From an uncultured Clostridia bacterium (GTDB taxonomy: Bacteria; Bacillota; Clostridia; TANB77; CAG-508), in assembly GCA_934154445.1 (NCBI GenBank), contig CAKPGC010000004.1, positions 1-64,000 of the forward strand: 64,000 nucleotides of DNA, in the 5' to 3' direction. Made by a program: the position numbers and the translations under genes. Of the stretch, positions 9,364 through 18,417 are shown piece after piece (within the stretch, counting starts at the first letter, position 1; each line of letters begins with the position of its first letter). Below the pieces are notes generated by a model, which worked only from the letters and a program-made list of their open reading frames with translations, was not told the origin of the DNA and did no database searches.

Positions 9364-10416
9364 TTAATTAATTATTTTATCTATTATTTTTTTTATATTA
9401 TTTTTATATTCTTTTGAAAATATTTTTATATTTTTAAAGTTATCATTTAAAATTTTTTCATATTCAATTTGATAATCTATTTTTCCTATTATTTTATTTT
9501 TATAAAAAATATTTTTTATTATTTCTTTGTCTATTGAATTTTTATTGGAATTATTTATTAAAATTTTAAAATCATTATTATTTAATTTATTGTTTTTTAT
9601 TATTTCTTTTGCATTTTTTATTCCTAATAAATTTGGTCTAATAATTAAAATATTATTTTGAAAATTATTTATTATATTTTTATCTAGATTATTTTCAATA
9701 AAAATAAAATCATAATTTATTTTAATTTTTTCTATTAAATTATAATTTATTATTTTTTCATAAAAATATAGATCTATATTTTTATTTGCTTTTATTATTA
9801 ATGTTGTATTTAATATTTTTTTATTTAAACTTTTCAATTTGTATTTTTTTATTTTAAAATTGCATATTTTTTTATTTTGATAGGATTTTATTTTAGATCT
9901 AAAAATGATATTAAAAAATGAGTTTTCGGATTTTTTTTCTATTATTAAAATTTTATATTTATGATTATTTAAAAAATTTGAAATATTTAAAATTGTTATT
10001 GATTTTCCAACTTGTTTCTCTCCTATAAAATTAATTATTTTTAATTTTTTATTTTCTTTTTTATTATTTAAAATATTATAATTTTTTAATTTATTTAAAT
10101 TAATATTTTTTTCATAATATATTTTTATTACTTTTTTATTATTTAAATTAAACTGATTTTTATTTTCTTTTTTTATTGTAATTATTACTTTTATTTTTTT
10201 ATTTTTTTCGAATATTTTATCTATTAATTTATTTATTTCAATTTCTCCAGGTATTTTTTCATCTATTATTATATAATTAATTTCTATATTATTTTCTAAA
10301 AATTCTAATATTCCTTCTTTATATTGTATATCTCTTCCAACAATTTTTATATTGTCTTCTTTTTTTAATTCTTCATTTAAATTCGGATTATTCATTGCCG
10401 TTATTATTTTTATCAT
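9364..10416 (-). CDS. CpaE/MinD-like ATPase of T4SS cluster 1b
   Basis: A 350-residue protein. Residues 1-115 look like a degenerate response-regulator receiver domain (alternating strands and helices with an I-I-I-D-E motif but no obvious phosphoacceptor pocket). From about 125 it resembles a SIMIBI ATPase with P-loop G-E-K-Q-V-G-K-S and several I/F-rich strands. Receiver-like plus MinD-like domains are the arrangement of CpaE/TadZ, which position pilus machines at the cell surface. It overlaps the end of the VirB4 gene by about 29 nt. Very low-GC, lysine/asparagine-rich sequence makes the family call tentative. Confidence 0.6.
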   Translation of the reverse strand: MIKIITAMNNPNLNEELKKEDNIKIVGRDIQYKEGILEFLENNIEINYIIIDEKIPGEIEINKLIDKIFEKNKKIKVIITIKKENKNQFNLNNKKVIKIYYEKNINLNKLKNYNILNNKKENKKLKIINFIGEKQVGKSITILNISNFLNNHKYKILIIEKKSENSFFNIIFRSKIKSYQNKKICNFKIKKYKLKSLNKKILNTTLIIKANKNIDLYFYEKIINYNLIEKIKINYDFIFIENNLDKNIINNFQNNILIIRPNLLGIKNAKEIIKNNKLNNNDFKILINNSNKNSIDKEIIKNIFYKNKIIGKIDYQIEYEKILNDNFKNIKIFSKEYKNNIKKIIDKIIN

Positions 10417-12206
10417 TATTATCTCCTTCTAATATTTGTTTTTCAATGTCAGAAGCTTGAATTTTTGTTAATATATGATCTTCTCCAACAAACATTAAAC
10501 ATTCTCCTCTTTTTAAAGATTTAATTTCTATTTTTTCTTTTTCCGACAAATTTGCAAATTCCCCTAATATTTTTATATTTTCTTCTTCCAATGCAAAAAA
10601 AGTTTTAATACTAGAATTATTTAAAATACTTTTTCCATAAGTACCATTTTCTAAGCTAAATATATCGGATATATCTTGTGTTATTGCAACACTGCTTCCT
10701 CCATATTTTCTAATTGTCTTAAATATTTTATAAATAAAACTTGCAACATTTTTGTTAGAAGTAATACCGTATTAATCTCCAAATTTCATCTAAATATATT
10801 GCTTTTTTTTCTTCTCTATTTTCTTTAATTTTATCCCAAAAAATATCTGTAAATAAATACATTCCATATTTTAAATTTTCTTCTCCCAAATCATATATAT
10901 CTGCAATAATTAATTCATTATCTAATTTTATATTTGTGTAATTATTAAAAAATTTCATTGAACCTTTAACAAATGGTATTAATTTTATTTTAAATTTTTT
11001 TGTTCTTTCATCCTGTCCAAGAATATAAAATAAATCTTCTAATATTGGCATTTGTTTTTTATTCTTAAATTTTTTATTTTCATCAAATAAACTTTTATCA
11101 TCAAAAGTTATATTTTTTAATTTATAAACTTCAATTATTTTTTCTTCTAATAAAGCTTTTTCTTCTTCATTCATTTCTCCAAAAATTAAATTAAAAAATC
11201 CAATTAATTTACTTATTTTTGTTGCTAAATATCCATTTTCTCCATCTTCTATACTTTCTTTTCTTATATCTAATATATTTATATATGTATTTGATGTTGG
11301 CCCTAATTTTATTTGAACTCCATTTAATTTTTCACATATTTTATTATATTCTCTATCCGGATCTATAATATATTGTTTTATTCCTAATAATTTATATCTT
11401 AATATTAATAATTTTGTATAAAAGGACTTTCCTGCACCACTTGTCCCAAAAATACAAATATTAGCATTTTTATATTTTTCAGTATTATATCTATCAATAA
11501 AAACTAAAGAATTATTATATATATTTGTTCCAATAAATATTCCATCTTTATCAAATATACTTGAAGAGATAAAAGGATATGTTGATAAAAGCCCTGTTGT
11601 TAATATATTTCTTCTTGTAGCTTCTTTTATAATTTCTTTATTTTCTTGTATTGGCAATGTTGCCAAAAAACATTCTTCTTGCCTAAAATTTGCTCTTCTT
11701 GTTTGCATTCCTTTACTTTGAGCTATTCCTTCTATTTTATTTAAATTGTATTCTAATTCTTTTATTTCTTCTGAATATAAAATTATATAAATATATAAAA
11801 AATATAAGTCCTCATTATTTACTTGCATTTCTTTTCTGATATATCTAGCGTCATTATATGTATAAGAAGCTATGTCAATATCTTGTCTATTTTGATTTGA
11901 ATTTTTTAATTCAACTCCAACATTTCCAATATGATAGGTTAAATCTTTTATTGTTTTATAACTATCTTGTTTTTCATAAAAAATAGAAATATTCATATTA
12001 ATATTTGTTTCTATTAAATTTTTTAATAATAAATCTGTTTGTTCTCTATAATAATTTACTACTAATAATGACGAATAAAATAAATTATCTATTTCTATAT
12101 ATTTGGGATTTTGTATGTTTATGTATGATGGTGAAATTAAATCTTTTTTTGAAAAAATTCCACAAATAAAATTATTTATTTTTTCTTTTTTTACATTTTT
12201 TAAAAT
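10388..12206 (-). CDS. VirB4-like T4SS ATPase, +1 frameshift at CGG, AUU start
   Basis: The full protein of about 605 residues appears only if two irregularities are accepted. Translation starts at ATT 12206-12204, which lies 7 nt after AAGGAGG; the next ATG (11996) would cut off 70 residues of open frame. A +1 shift at CGG (10769-10767, codon 480, ATA CGG TAT) joins the N-terminal ORF ending at 10755 to the C-terminal part. Walker A is G-T-S-G-A-G-K-S (254-261) and Walker B is Y-L-D-E-I-W (D473, E474), both typical of VirB4/TrbE ATPases that power T4SS assembly. The shift restores R-L-I-G-I-T-S-N right after Walker B. Confidence 0.82.
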
Positions 12207-12239
12207 ATTTATTCCTCCTTTTCCATATTAAGATTAATT

Positions 12240-12411
12240 TTAAATTATATTATCCACATTTTTTCAACTATTTTTTCTTTTTTTTACTAATTTTTTTGAT
12301 TTTTTTCTAATTTATCCTTATTTTCCATTATAATTAATTTTATTTTTTTTAATAAAATTACTTTATTAAAAAATTAAATTGTTTTATTTTTGATTTTCAT
12401 CATTTGTTTTT
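12240..12411 (-). repeat. Intergenic repeat copy A (upstream of virB4)
   Basis: A gene-free, very AT-rich leader between two cluster-1b genes. On the minus strand it carries, in order, AATCAAAAATAAAAC, then about 66 nt later GGAAAATAA, then ATAGTTGAAAAAATGTGGAT. The same ordered blocks occur upstream of recF (copy B) and in the mnmE-mnmG gap (copy C). It contains a DnaA-box-like TTATCCACAT. Confidence 0.5.
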
Positions 12412-12960
12412 TTATTTATTTAAAAATTTTCTTGTATTTAAGAAAGAATCCAAAATTATAATAATATTATTTTTATTATTTATTTCTATTGCATCATTAC
12501 CACATCTTGATAAACATTCTTTTATTTTAAAATATTTTTCTTTTAAATCATTTTCTACTATTTCTATTGAATTTAAATTTTCTATTTTTTCATTGGATAT
12601 TATTAGATAAAAATCTTTTGAAGCTGAATTTTTTGAATAATTTAATTTTTGAATAAATTTAATATAATTTTCTGATATTTCTTTTAAATAAATATTTTCA
12701 TTTTTTTGAATATTTTTTCGAATATTTAAAATATGTTGACTTAAATCTTCTTTATTACTTTGAATTAATATTTGAATATCAAAATTACAAGTTTTTAATA
12801 AAATTTTATAAGAATTTAAAATTGTTTTTTTTTCTAAATCAGATTTTAAATTATAATTAATTGGAATTATTTTTAATATTTTTATATATTTATTTTTATT
12901 TATTTTTATAATTCCATTTTCATATATTTTCTCAATTGGTATCCATTGCTGTACTGTTAT
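12412..12960 (-). CDS. VirB4 N-terminal (TraC-N-like) protein, AUA start
   Basis: About 182 residues. The C-terminal part (K-E-C-L-S-R-C-G followed by I-I-I-I-L-D-S-F-L-N) parallels the end of the cluster-2 gene at 31954, so both clusters place this VirB4-N-like protein in a separate gene before the ATPase. The ATG at 12999 lies inside the promoter spacer and cannot be the start. GGAGGTGA (12966-12973) stands 8 nt before ATA at 12960, which I take as the start; ATG 12975 overlaps the ribosome site and is the alternative. It is first in the operon, followed by a 200-nt leader and virB4. Confidence 0.6.
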   Translation of the reverse strand: MTVQQWIPIEKIYENGIIKINKNKYIKILKIIPINYNLKSDLEKKTILNSYKILLKTCNFDIQILIQSNKEDLSQHILNIRKNIQKNENIYLKEISENYIKFIQKLNYSKNSASKDFYLIISNEKIENLNSIEIVENDLKEKYFKIKECLSRCGNDAIEINNKNNIIIILDSFLNTRKFLNK

Positions 12961-12986
12961 TTTTTTCACCTCCATTTTGTTTTTAT

Positions 12987-13015
12987 ATTTTACATTCATT
13001 TTCTTGATTTGTCAA
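12987..13015 (-). promoter_or_regulatory. Promoter of T4SS cluster 1b
   Basis: On the minus strand TTGACA (13010-13015), 17-nt spacer, TAAAAT (12987-12992). The predicted start of transcription is near 12980, giving a leader of about 20 nt ahead of the AUA start. Confidence 0.75.
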
Positions 13016-13104
13016 TAAAAAGTTTTTGACATAATTCGACTTTTTATTTTTTTAAAATTTTTTTATATTTTTTGTATATATTTTTTCATTTTGAACATAA
13101 TAAA

Positions 13105-13550
13105 ATTATAAGGTTGATAATAGTTGAGCAAAGAATATTAATGGATCAATATTAAGGTTTATTATTATTCGAGCAAAGATATATAATGGTGTATATTAAT
13201 TATATTGTTATATGTCGGCGATAAGAGTATATTATTTGTATGTAGGCTATATTTTTTAATTTATTTCTAATCTGTATATGGTCAAAATATATGTAATATA
13301 TTCGAGCTAAGATTATCCTTATATCTAGAATTTTTTAAGTGGTTATTACTAGTCCCTCGTTTGGATGAATATAGTTACTTGTGGTGTATTAATAGTCGAG
13401 CGACTGATTAATGTATTTGGTATCGAGCTTATTTATATAGCAATATATATTAGGTTTAAATATTAGGTATATTAGTTTTAGTTAAGATTATTATCAGCTT
13501 TATAGATTAATGGCAGGTTGTTTTTAATAACCTGCCATTAAATTTTTTAT
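13105..13550 (+). ncRNA. Candidate structured non-coding RNA, about 440 nt
   Basis: No ORF of note on either strand between 13000 and 13558. The block has a base pattern unlike neighbouring spacers: the motif (U)CGAGC or UGAGC recurs five times (13125-13130, 13170-13174, 13302-13306, 13397-13401, 13423-13427), the first two followed by AAAGA and a small hairpin with an AATGG-containing loop. It ends in a strong + strand terminator. A possible promoter is TTGTAT (13072-13077), 18 nt, CATAAT (13096-13101). I cannot match it to a known RNA family. Confidence 0.45.
13508..13550 (+). terminator. Strong terminator ending the candidate ncRNA
   Basis: A perfect 12-bp stem (13508-13519 with 13529-13540, core GGCAGGTT/AACCTGCC) is followed on the + strand by AATTTTTTATTT. 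The minus-strand side (after gyrB) lacks a good T tract, so the signal points mainly to a + strand transcript. Confidence 0.85.
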
Positions 13551-13558
13551 TTATAAAA

Positions 13559-15490
13559 TTATATATCAAGATTTTTAACATATTTTGCATTTTGTTGTAT
13601 GAAGTCTCTTCTTGGCTCTACTTCATCTCCCATTAATAATGTAAATGTTTCATCTGCTTTAATCGCATCATCCATTGTTACCTTTACAAGAATTCTTGAT
13701 TCTGGATTCATTGTTGTTTCCCATAATTGTTCTGGATTCATTTCTCCTAAACCTTTATATCTTTGTAATCCCAATTGATCTCTTGATATTCCTTTTTCTT
13801 CTAAATCTTTATATGCTTTGTCTAAGTCTTCATCTGTATAACAATATACATCTTCCATTCCTTTTTTAGATAATTTATATAATGGTGGTTGTGCTAAATA
13901 AACATTTCCATTTTCTATTAATGGTCTCATGTATCTAAAGAAGAATGTTAATAATAATGTTCTAATATGTGCTCCATCAACATCGGCATCAGCCATTATT
14001 ATAACTTTGCCATATCTTATTTTTGTTATATCAAAATCTGCACCAATTCCAGCTCCAACAGCTAAAATTACTGGATTTAATTTATCATTTCCATATATCT
14101 TATCTGCCCTTGCTTTCTCAACATTTAACATTTTTCCCCAAAGTGGTAAAATAGCTTGGAATTTTCTATCTCTTCCTTGTTTTGCACTTCCTCCAGCTGA
14201 ATCTCCTTCGACTATATATACTTCGCATTCTTCTGGATTTTTACTACTACAATCTGCTAATTTTCCAGGAAGTGTTGATGTTTCCATTGAATTTTTCTTT
14301 CTTACTAATTCTCTTGCTTTTCTTGCAGCTTCTCTTGCTCTTGATGCACTTACACATTTTTCTAATATTGCTTTTGCTATATTAGGATTTTCTTCTAAAA
14401 ATGTTGATAAAGCATCGTTTACCATACTTTGTACTATACCTGTTACTTCACTATTTCCTAATTTTGTTTTAGTTTGACCTTCAAATTGTGGTTCTTTAAC
14501 TTTTACAGATACTACAGCTGTAATTCCTTCTCTTATATCTTCACCTTGTAAATTAACATCTTTTTCTTTTAATATATTATGACTTCTTGCATAATCATTA
14601 AATACTTTTGTTAATGCTCTTTTAAATCCTTCTAAATGTGTTCCACCTTCTACTGTATTTATATTATTTACAAATGTGTATATGTTTTCATTATATGCAG
14701 TTGTATATTGTATTGCTATTTCAACAGGTACTTCTCCAGATTTTTCTATATAAATTGGTGTTGGATGAATTTTTTCTTTATTTTTATTTAAAAATTCAAC
14801 GAATGAAATTAATCCACCTTCATAACAAAATTCAGCTTTTTTTATATTTTCTTCATCTCTTCTATCTTCTAATGTTATTTTTAATCCTTTTGTTAAGAAA
14901 GCAATTTCTCTAAATCTTTTTTCTAGAACTTCATATTCGTAATCTAAACTTTCAAATATTGTATCATCAGCTAAAAATCTTACTAAAGTTCCTGTTTTTT
15001 TAGATTCTCCTATTTTCTCTAATTTTTTAACAGTTTTTCCTTTTTCAAAACTCATCTGGTATATTCCGCCGTCTCTTTCAATTGTAACTTCTGTCCATGT
15101 TGATAAGGCGTTTACGACTGAAGCTCCAACTCCATGAAGACCTCCTGAAACTTTATATCCGCTATCTCCACCAAATTTTCCACCAGCATGTAGAACTGTA
15201 TATACAGTCTCTGCTGTTGATATATGTGTTTTTGGATGTATTTCTACTGGTATTCCTCTACCATTATCTTGTACTGATATTACATTACCTGGTTCTATTA
15301 CTACATTTATTTCTGTACAATATCCTGCAAGTGCTTCATCAACACCATTATCTACTATTTCATATACGCAATGATGTAATCCTCTTACAGAGGTACTTCC
15401 AATATACATACCTGGTCTTTTTCTTACAGCTTCTAATCCCTCTAATACTTGAATTTGTTCAGCTCCATATTTATGCTCGTATTTTTCCAT
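13559..15490 (-). CDS. gyrB: DNA gyrase subunit B
   Basis: A 643-residue ATPase subunit of gyrase, full length for Firmicutes. It has the GHKL ATP-binding motifs (D-N-G-V-D-E, D-N-G-R-G-I-P, and the G-G-L-H-G-V-G lid). The TOPRIM domain carries E-G-D-S-A-G-G-S and the D-A-D-V-D-G metal site, and the C-terminal motif is [18 protein letters not shown] replaces the more usual P-L-R-G-K. It lies 30 nt after recF on the same strand, as in most Firmicutes. Confidence 0.97.
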   Translation of the reverse strand: MEKYEHKYGAEQIQVLEGLEAVRKRPGMYIGSTSVRGLHHCVYEIVDNGVDEALAGYCTEINVVIEPGNVISVQDNGRGIPVEIHPKTHISTAETVYTVLHAGGKFGGDSGYKVSGGLHGVGASVVNALSTWTEVTIERDGGIYQMSFEKGKTVKKLEKIGESKKTGTLVRFLADDTIFESLDYEYEVLEKRFREIAFLTKGLKITLEDRRDEENIKKAEFCYEGGLISFVEFLNKNKEKIHPTPIYIEKSGEVPVEIAIQYTTAYNENIYTFVNNINTVEGGTHLEGFKRALTKVFNDYARSHNILKEKDVNLQGEDIREGITAVVSVKVKEPQFEGQTKTKLGNSEVTGIVQSMVNDALSTFLEENPNIAKAILEKCVSASRAREAARKARELVRKKNSMETSTLPGKLADCSSKNPEECEVYIVEGDSAGGSAKQGRDRKFQAILPLWGKMLNVEKARADKIYGNDKLNPVILAVGAGIGADFDITKIRYGKVIIMADADVDGAHIRTLLLTFFFRYMRPLIENGNVYLAQPPLYKLSKKGMEDVYCYTDEDLDKAYKDLEEKGISRDQLGLQRYKGLGEMNPEQLWETTMNPESRILVKVTMDDAIKADETFTLLMGDEVEPRRDFIQQNAKYVKNLDI

Positions 15491-15520
15491 TTTTTTATCA
15501 TTCCTTTCTAAATGTATACA

Positions 15521-16588
15521 TTATTTTATAACTTTTCCATTAGCCACATTATATTCCAAATATTTTAAATTTTCAATATCTAATTTTTCAGTACCCGTAA
15601 TTATTACTTGAGTATCCTCAATATTTTTTAAGAAATTTATTCTTCTATTTCTATCAAGTTCTGACATAAAATCATCCAGTAATAAAATTGGATATTCTCC
15701 TATTTCATCATAAATAACTTGAAGTTCCGCTAATTTTAATGAAAGCATGGCTGTTCTGTTTTGTCCTTGAGAACCATATACACTTATTTCTTTCTTATTT
15801 ATATATATCATAAAATCATCTCTATGTATACCCTTTGTTGTAAATCCTTTTATTATATCTAATTTTCTTCTTTCTTTTAATAAATTTAGATAATATTCTT
15901 TTTCTTTACATTCAGTTATATATTCTAATTCTATTTCTTCTTTTTCATTTGTTATTTTATTATGAATTATTTTTATTTTTTTAATTATTTTATTTATAAA
16001 TTCTTTTCTATACTCATATATTTTTATTGCATATTCTGCTAATTTTTCATCCCAAATATCTAATAATTTTTCATCTTTATTTTCTTCTTTTATTTGTCTT
16101 AAATATTTATTTCTTTGCTCTATTGTTTTTAAATATAAATTTAAAATATGCATATAATTGGGTCTTAATTGACTTATCATTATATCTAAAAATCTTCTTC
16201 TATTTTGTGGTCCACCTTTTAAAATATTTATATCATCTGGTGTAAAAATTACAATATTTAAATTTCCTAATAATTCGCTTAATTTTTTTATTTTTATTCC
16301 ATTTAAATAAATATTTTTTTTATTTCCTAATTCTATTTTTATTTTTCCATCTCTATCTGATTTTTCATATTCTATTTCTACAATTGCATTTTCTTCATTT
16401 AATTTTATCATTTCTATATCTTTTTTTGCTCTAAATGATTTTCCTAAACTACATAAAAAAATTGCTTCTATTATATTTGTTTTTCCTTGTGCATTTTCTC
16501 CATAAAAAATATTTATATTTTTTTCTAAATTAATTTTTTCATTTTCATAATTTCTAAAATTTTTTATTTTTATATTTTTTATCCACAT
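15521..16588 (-). CDS. recF: DNA replication and repair protein RecF
   Basis: About 355 residues of an SMC-like ATPase that helps load RecA at gaps. It begins with the family pattern I-K-I-K-N-F-R-N-Y-E, has Walker A G-E-N-A-Q-G-K-T, signature S-Q-G-Q-N-R-T, and Walker B L-L-L-D-D-F-M-S-E-L-D. ATG 16588 is preferred over 16600 because GGAG lies 6 nt before it and the N-terminus then matches RecF. The usual small S4-domain gene (yaaA) between dnaN and recF is absent; a 366-nt spacer takes its place. Confidence 0.95.
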   Translation of the reverse strand: MWIKNIKIKNFRNYENEKINLEKNINIFYGENAQGKTNIIEAIFLCSLGKSFRAKKDIEMIKLNEENAIVEIEYEKSDRDGKIKIELGNKKNIYLNGIKIKKLSELLGNLNIVIFTPDDINILKGGPQNRRRFLDIMISQLRPNYMHILNLYLKTIEQRNKYLRQIKEENKDEKLLDIWDEKLAEYAIKIYEYRKEFINKIIKKIKIIHNKITNEKEEIELEYITECKEKEYYLNLLKERRKLDIIKGFTTKGIHRDDFMIYINKKEISVYGSQGQNRTAMLSLKLAELQVIYDEIGEYPILLLDDFMSELDRNRRINFLKNIEDTQVIITGTEKLDIENLKYLEYNVANGKVIK

Positions 16589-16654
16589 TTTTTTCTCCAT
16601 ATTTATAAATATATAAAATATTATATATTTATTTTCATTTATTTTTTATATTTA

Positions 16655-16830
16655 AATATAATTTTCCACATTTTATAAACTATTTTTTTCTATTTTATTC
16701 TTTTTTTTTCTAATTTTTTCTATTTTTTATTATTTTCGTTTTTAATTAATTTTATTTTTTATAATTAAATTATATTTAAAAAAATTTAAATCGTCTTATT
16801 TTTGATTTTAATTCGTTGTTTTTTAATTTT
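16655..16830 (-). repeat. Intergenic repeat copy B (upstream of recF)
   Basis: Within the dnaN-recF spacer. On the minus strand it holds AATCAAAAATAAGACG, about 65 nt later AAAACGAAAATAATAA, and then ATAGTTTATAAAATGTGGAA. These match copy A (12240-12411) in order and spacing, and the first two match copy C (24238-24370). Confidence 0.5.
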
Positions 16831-16860
16831 TTCTATTTTTTTCTATTTTTTTCTATTTTT
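16831..16860. repeat. Three tandem 10-bp A-tract repeats
   Basis: TTCTATTTTT is repeated three times exactly. A 10-bp period places the A/T tracts on one helical face, a classic pattern for bent DNA, next to the inverted DnaA boxes at 16883-16913. Confidence 0.85.
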
Positions 16861-16882
16861 TTGTAATTATTTTTCTATTAAT

Positions 16883-16914
16883 TTATCCACAATTTATTAA
16901 TGAATTGTGGATAT
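16883..16914. promoter_or_regulatory. Inverted pair of DnaA boxes between dnaN and recF
   Basis: A perfect TTATCCACA (16883-16891) and an opposed TGTGGATAT (16906-16914) form an inverted repeat with a short AT spacer. They could be part of the origin, a DnaA titration site or a DnaA-controlled element for recF-gyrB. Confidence 0.75.
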
Positions 16915-16928
16915 CCATAAATAAATTA

Positions 16929-16958
16929 AGAATTTCTAAATAAATATTTAGAAATTCT
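16929..16958 (-). terminator. dnaN terminator
   Basis: A 13-bp perfect stem (16929-16941 with 16946-16958, AGAATTTCTAAAT arms, loop AAAT) lies 9 nt after the dnaN stop. The following tract on the minus strand (TAATTTATTT) is only moderately T-rich, so termination may be partial. Confidence 0.6.
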
Positions 16959-16966
16959 AATTATTT

Positions 16967-18085
16967 TTAATCTTCTTTAAGTCTAATTGGTAAAATCATA
17001 TAAACATAGTCTTTATTTTCTATTGATTTAATTAGACATGGTGAAATACTTGTTCCAAACTCAACATATATTTCTTCATCATCAATTGATTTTAAACTAT
17101 CTAAAAAATATTTTGGATTAAATCCAGCTTCTAAATTTTTACCTTCAGTTGAAACAAATAACTCTTCTTTTGCTTCCCCTGTTTGGTTTGTACAAGATAT
17201 AACAACTTTTCCTATATCTACATTTACTTTTACTGGATATTTTTTCTCTTTTTCTACTGAAGATGCAGATATTAAACTAATTCTTTCAAAACTATTTTGT
17301 AAATTATTTTTATTTACCTTTACTCTTGTTTCCCAATTTTCTGGAATAACATTTTTGTAATTTAAAAATTCTCCATCTAAAACTCTTGTTACTATTTTAC
17401 AATTATCCATTTCGAATAATGCTTGGTTTTTTGAAACTCCAATTTTTACTGTATCAAATGAATCTAATAATATTTTATTTACTTCATTTAATGTTTTTCC
17501 TGGTATTACTGCACTAAAATCATTTGTTTGATTTTTTAAATATATACTTCTTAATGCTAATCTAAAACCATCAACTGCAACTACATTTAATTTATTTTGT
17601 TTTACTTCAAATAGACATCCTGTAAATATTGGTCTATTTTCTTCAGTGCTTACTGCAAATATTGTTTTTCTAATCATATTTTTTAGTGTATTTTGTTCTA
17701 CTTCTATTGAATTTTCTATTTCTATTTTTGGAAGTTCTGGAAATTCTTCAGGATTCATAGTTGCTAATTTATATAATGATCCTTCGCATTCTATTTCTAA
17801 TAAATTTTTATCATTTAAAGTTATATATATTTCTGTATCTGGTAGTTTTCTAATAATTTCACTAAACATTATTGCATTAACAACTGTACTTCCCTGTTCT
17901 TTAACTTCACATTCCATTATGTATTCTATACCAATTTCTAAATCATAAGTTGTTAATTTTATTTCATTATCATTTGTTTGAATTAATATTCCCTCTAATA
18001 TAGGCATTGTTGTTTTTGAAGCTACACCTTTTACTACGGAATTAATAGCTTTTAATATTTTGTCTTTATAACAAACTATTTTCAT
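16967..18085 (-). CDS. dnaN: DNA polymerase III sliding clamp (beta subunit)
   Basis: A 372-residue clamp, full length, made of three similar domains, which holds DNA polymerase III on DNA. Typical family features include the N-terminal M-K-I pattern, the G-V-A-S-K-T-T-M-P-I-L-E-G strand-helix, F-A-V-S-T-E-E-N-R-P-I-F-T-G in domain 2 and the C-terminal Y-M-I-L-P-I-R hydrophobic pocket that binds client proteins. The ribosome site is AAGGGAGG. It is separated from dnaA by the 332-nt origin spacer. Confidence 0.97.
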   Translation of the reverse strand: MKIVCYKDKILKAINSVVKGVASKTTMPILEGILIQTNDNEIKLTTYDLEIGIEYIMECEVKEQGSTVVNAIMFSEIIRKLPDTEIYITLNDKNLLEIECEGSLYKLATMNPEEFPELPKIEIENSIEVEQNTLKNMIRKTIFAVSTEENRPIFTGCLFEVKQNKLNVVAVDGFRLALRSIYLKNQTNDFSAVIPGKTLNEVNKILLDSFDTVKIGVSKNQALFEMDNCKIVTRVLDGEFLNYKNVIPENWETRVKVNKNNLQNSFERISLISASSVEKEKKYPVKVNVDIGKVVISCTNQTGEAKEELFVSTEGKNLEAGFNPKYFLDSLKSIDDEEIYVEFGTSISPCLIKSIENKDYVYMILPIRLKED

Positions 18086-18099
18086 TTTTTGTTCCTCCC

Positions 18100-18417
18100 T
18101 TAATTATATAATATAATAATAAATATATTTAGTAGTATTAGTATTAGGTCTTGTGGAAACTGTGGAAAACTATGTTGATAGTTGATATCCCTAGAAAAAG
18201 TGTTGTGAATAATTTGGTGGATAAAGTTGTTTTTTTTCCACAAATCAAAAATATAATTGTTTATAAGTTGGTTTTACACATATTTTAAACAGGTTATTCA
18301 CAATAGCATGTGGATATCAAATGTGTTGCTTCCGTAGGACTACTTTGGAATTTTTTTAACAAACAGTTTTTTTTCCAAACATAAATTTAAAAATACTATT
18401 TTATCATTTGAAACTTC
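18100..18417. other. oriC, dnaA-dnaN part
   Basis: A gene-free spacer with several DnaA-box-like sites: TTGTGGAAA (18151), TGTGGAAAA (18161), TTGTGAATAA (18203), GTGGATAAA (18217), TTTCCACAA (near 18237), TTATTCACAA (18295) and TGTGGATAT (18310). With the trio tract and AT-rich runs this is the probable unwinding half of a bipartite origin. Confidence 0.82.
18130..18147 (+). other. DnaA-trio-like tract at the origin unwinding site
   Basis: The run TAG TAG TAT TAG TAT TAG sits directly beside the DnaA-box-like TTGTGGAAAC and TGTGGAAAAC. In Bacillus subtilis the equivalent trinucleotide repeats next to DnaA boxes bind the DnaA filament on single-stranded DNA and define where the duplex opens. 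Confidence 0.65.

Noticed and set aside
12961..12999. ATG 12999 as start of the VirB4-N-like gene
   Set aside because: It lies between the -35 and -10 elements of the promoter and would not be transcribed.
13675..15531. Plus-strand ORFs over gyrB and similar ones over gyrA, dnaA and the activase gene
   Set aside because: They are shadow frames rich in L, I, F and Y with no ribosome sites or family resemblance.
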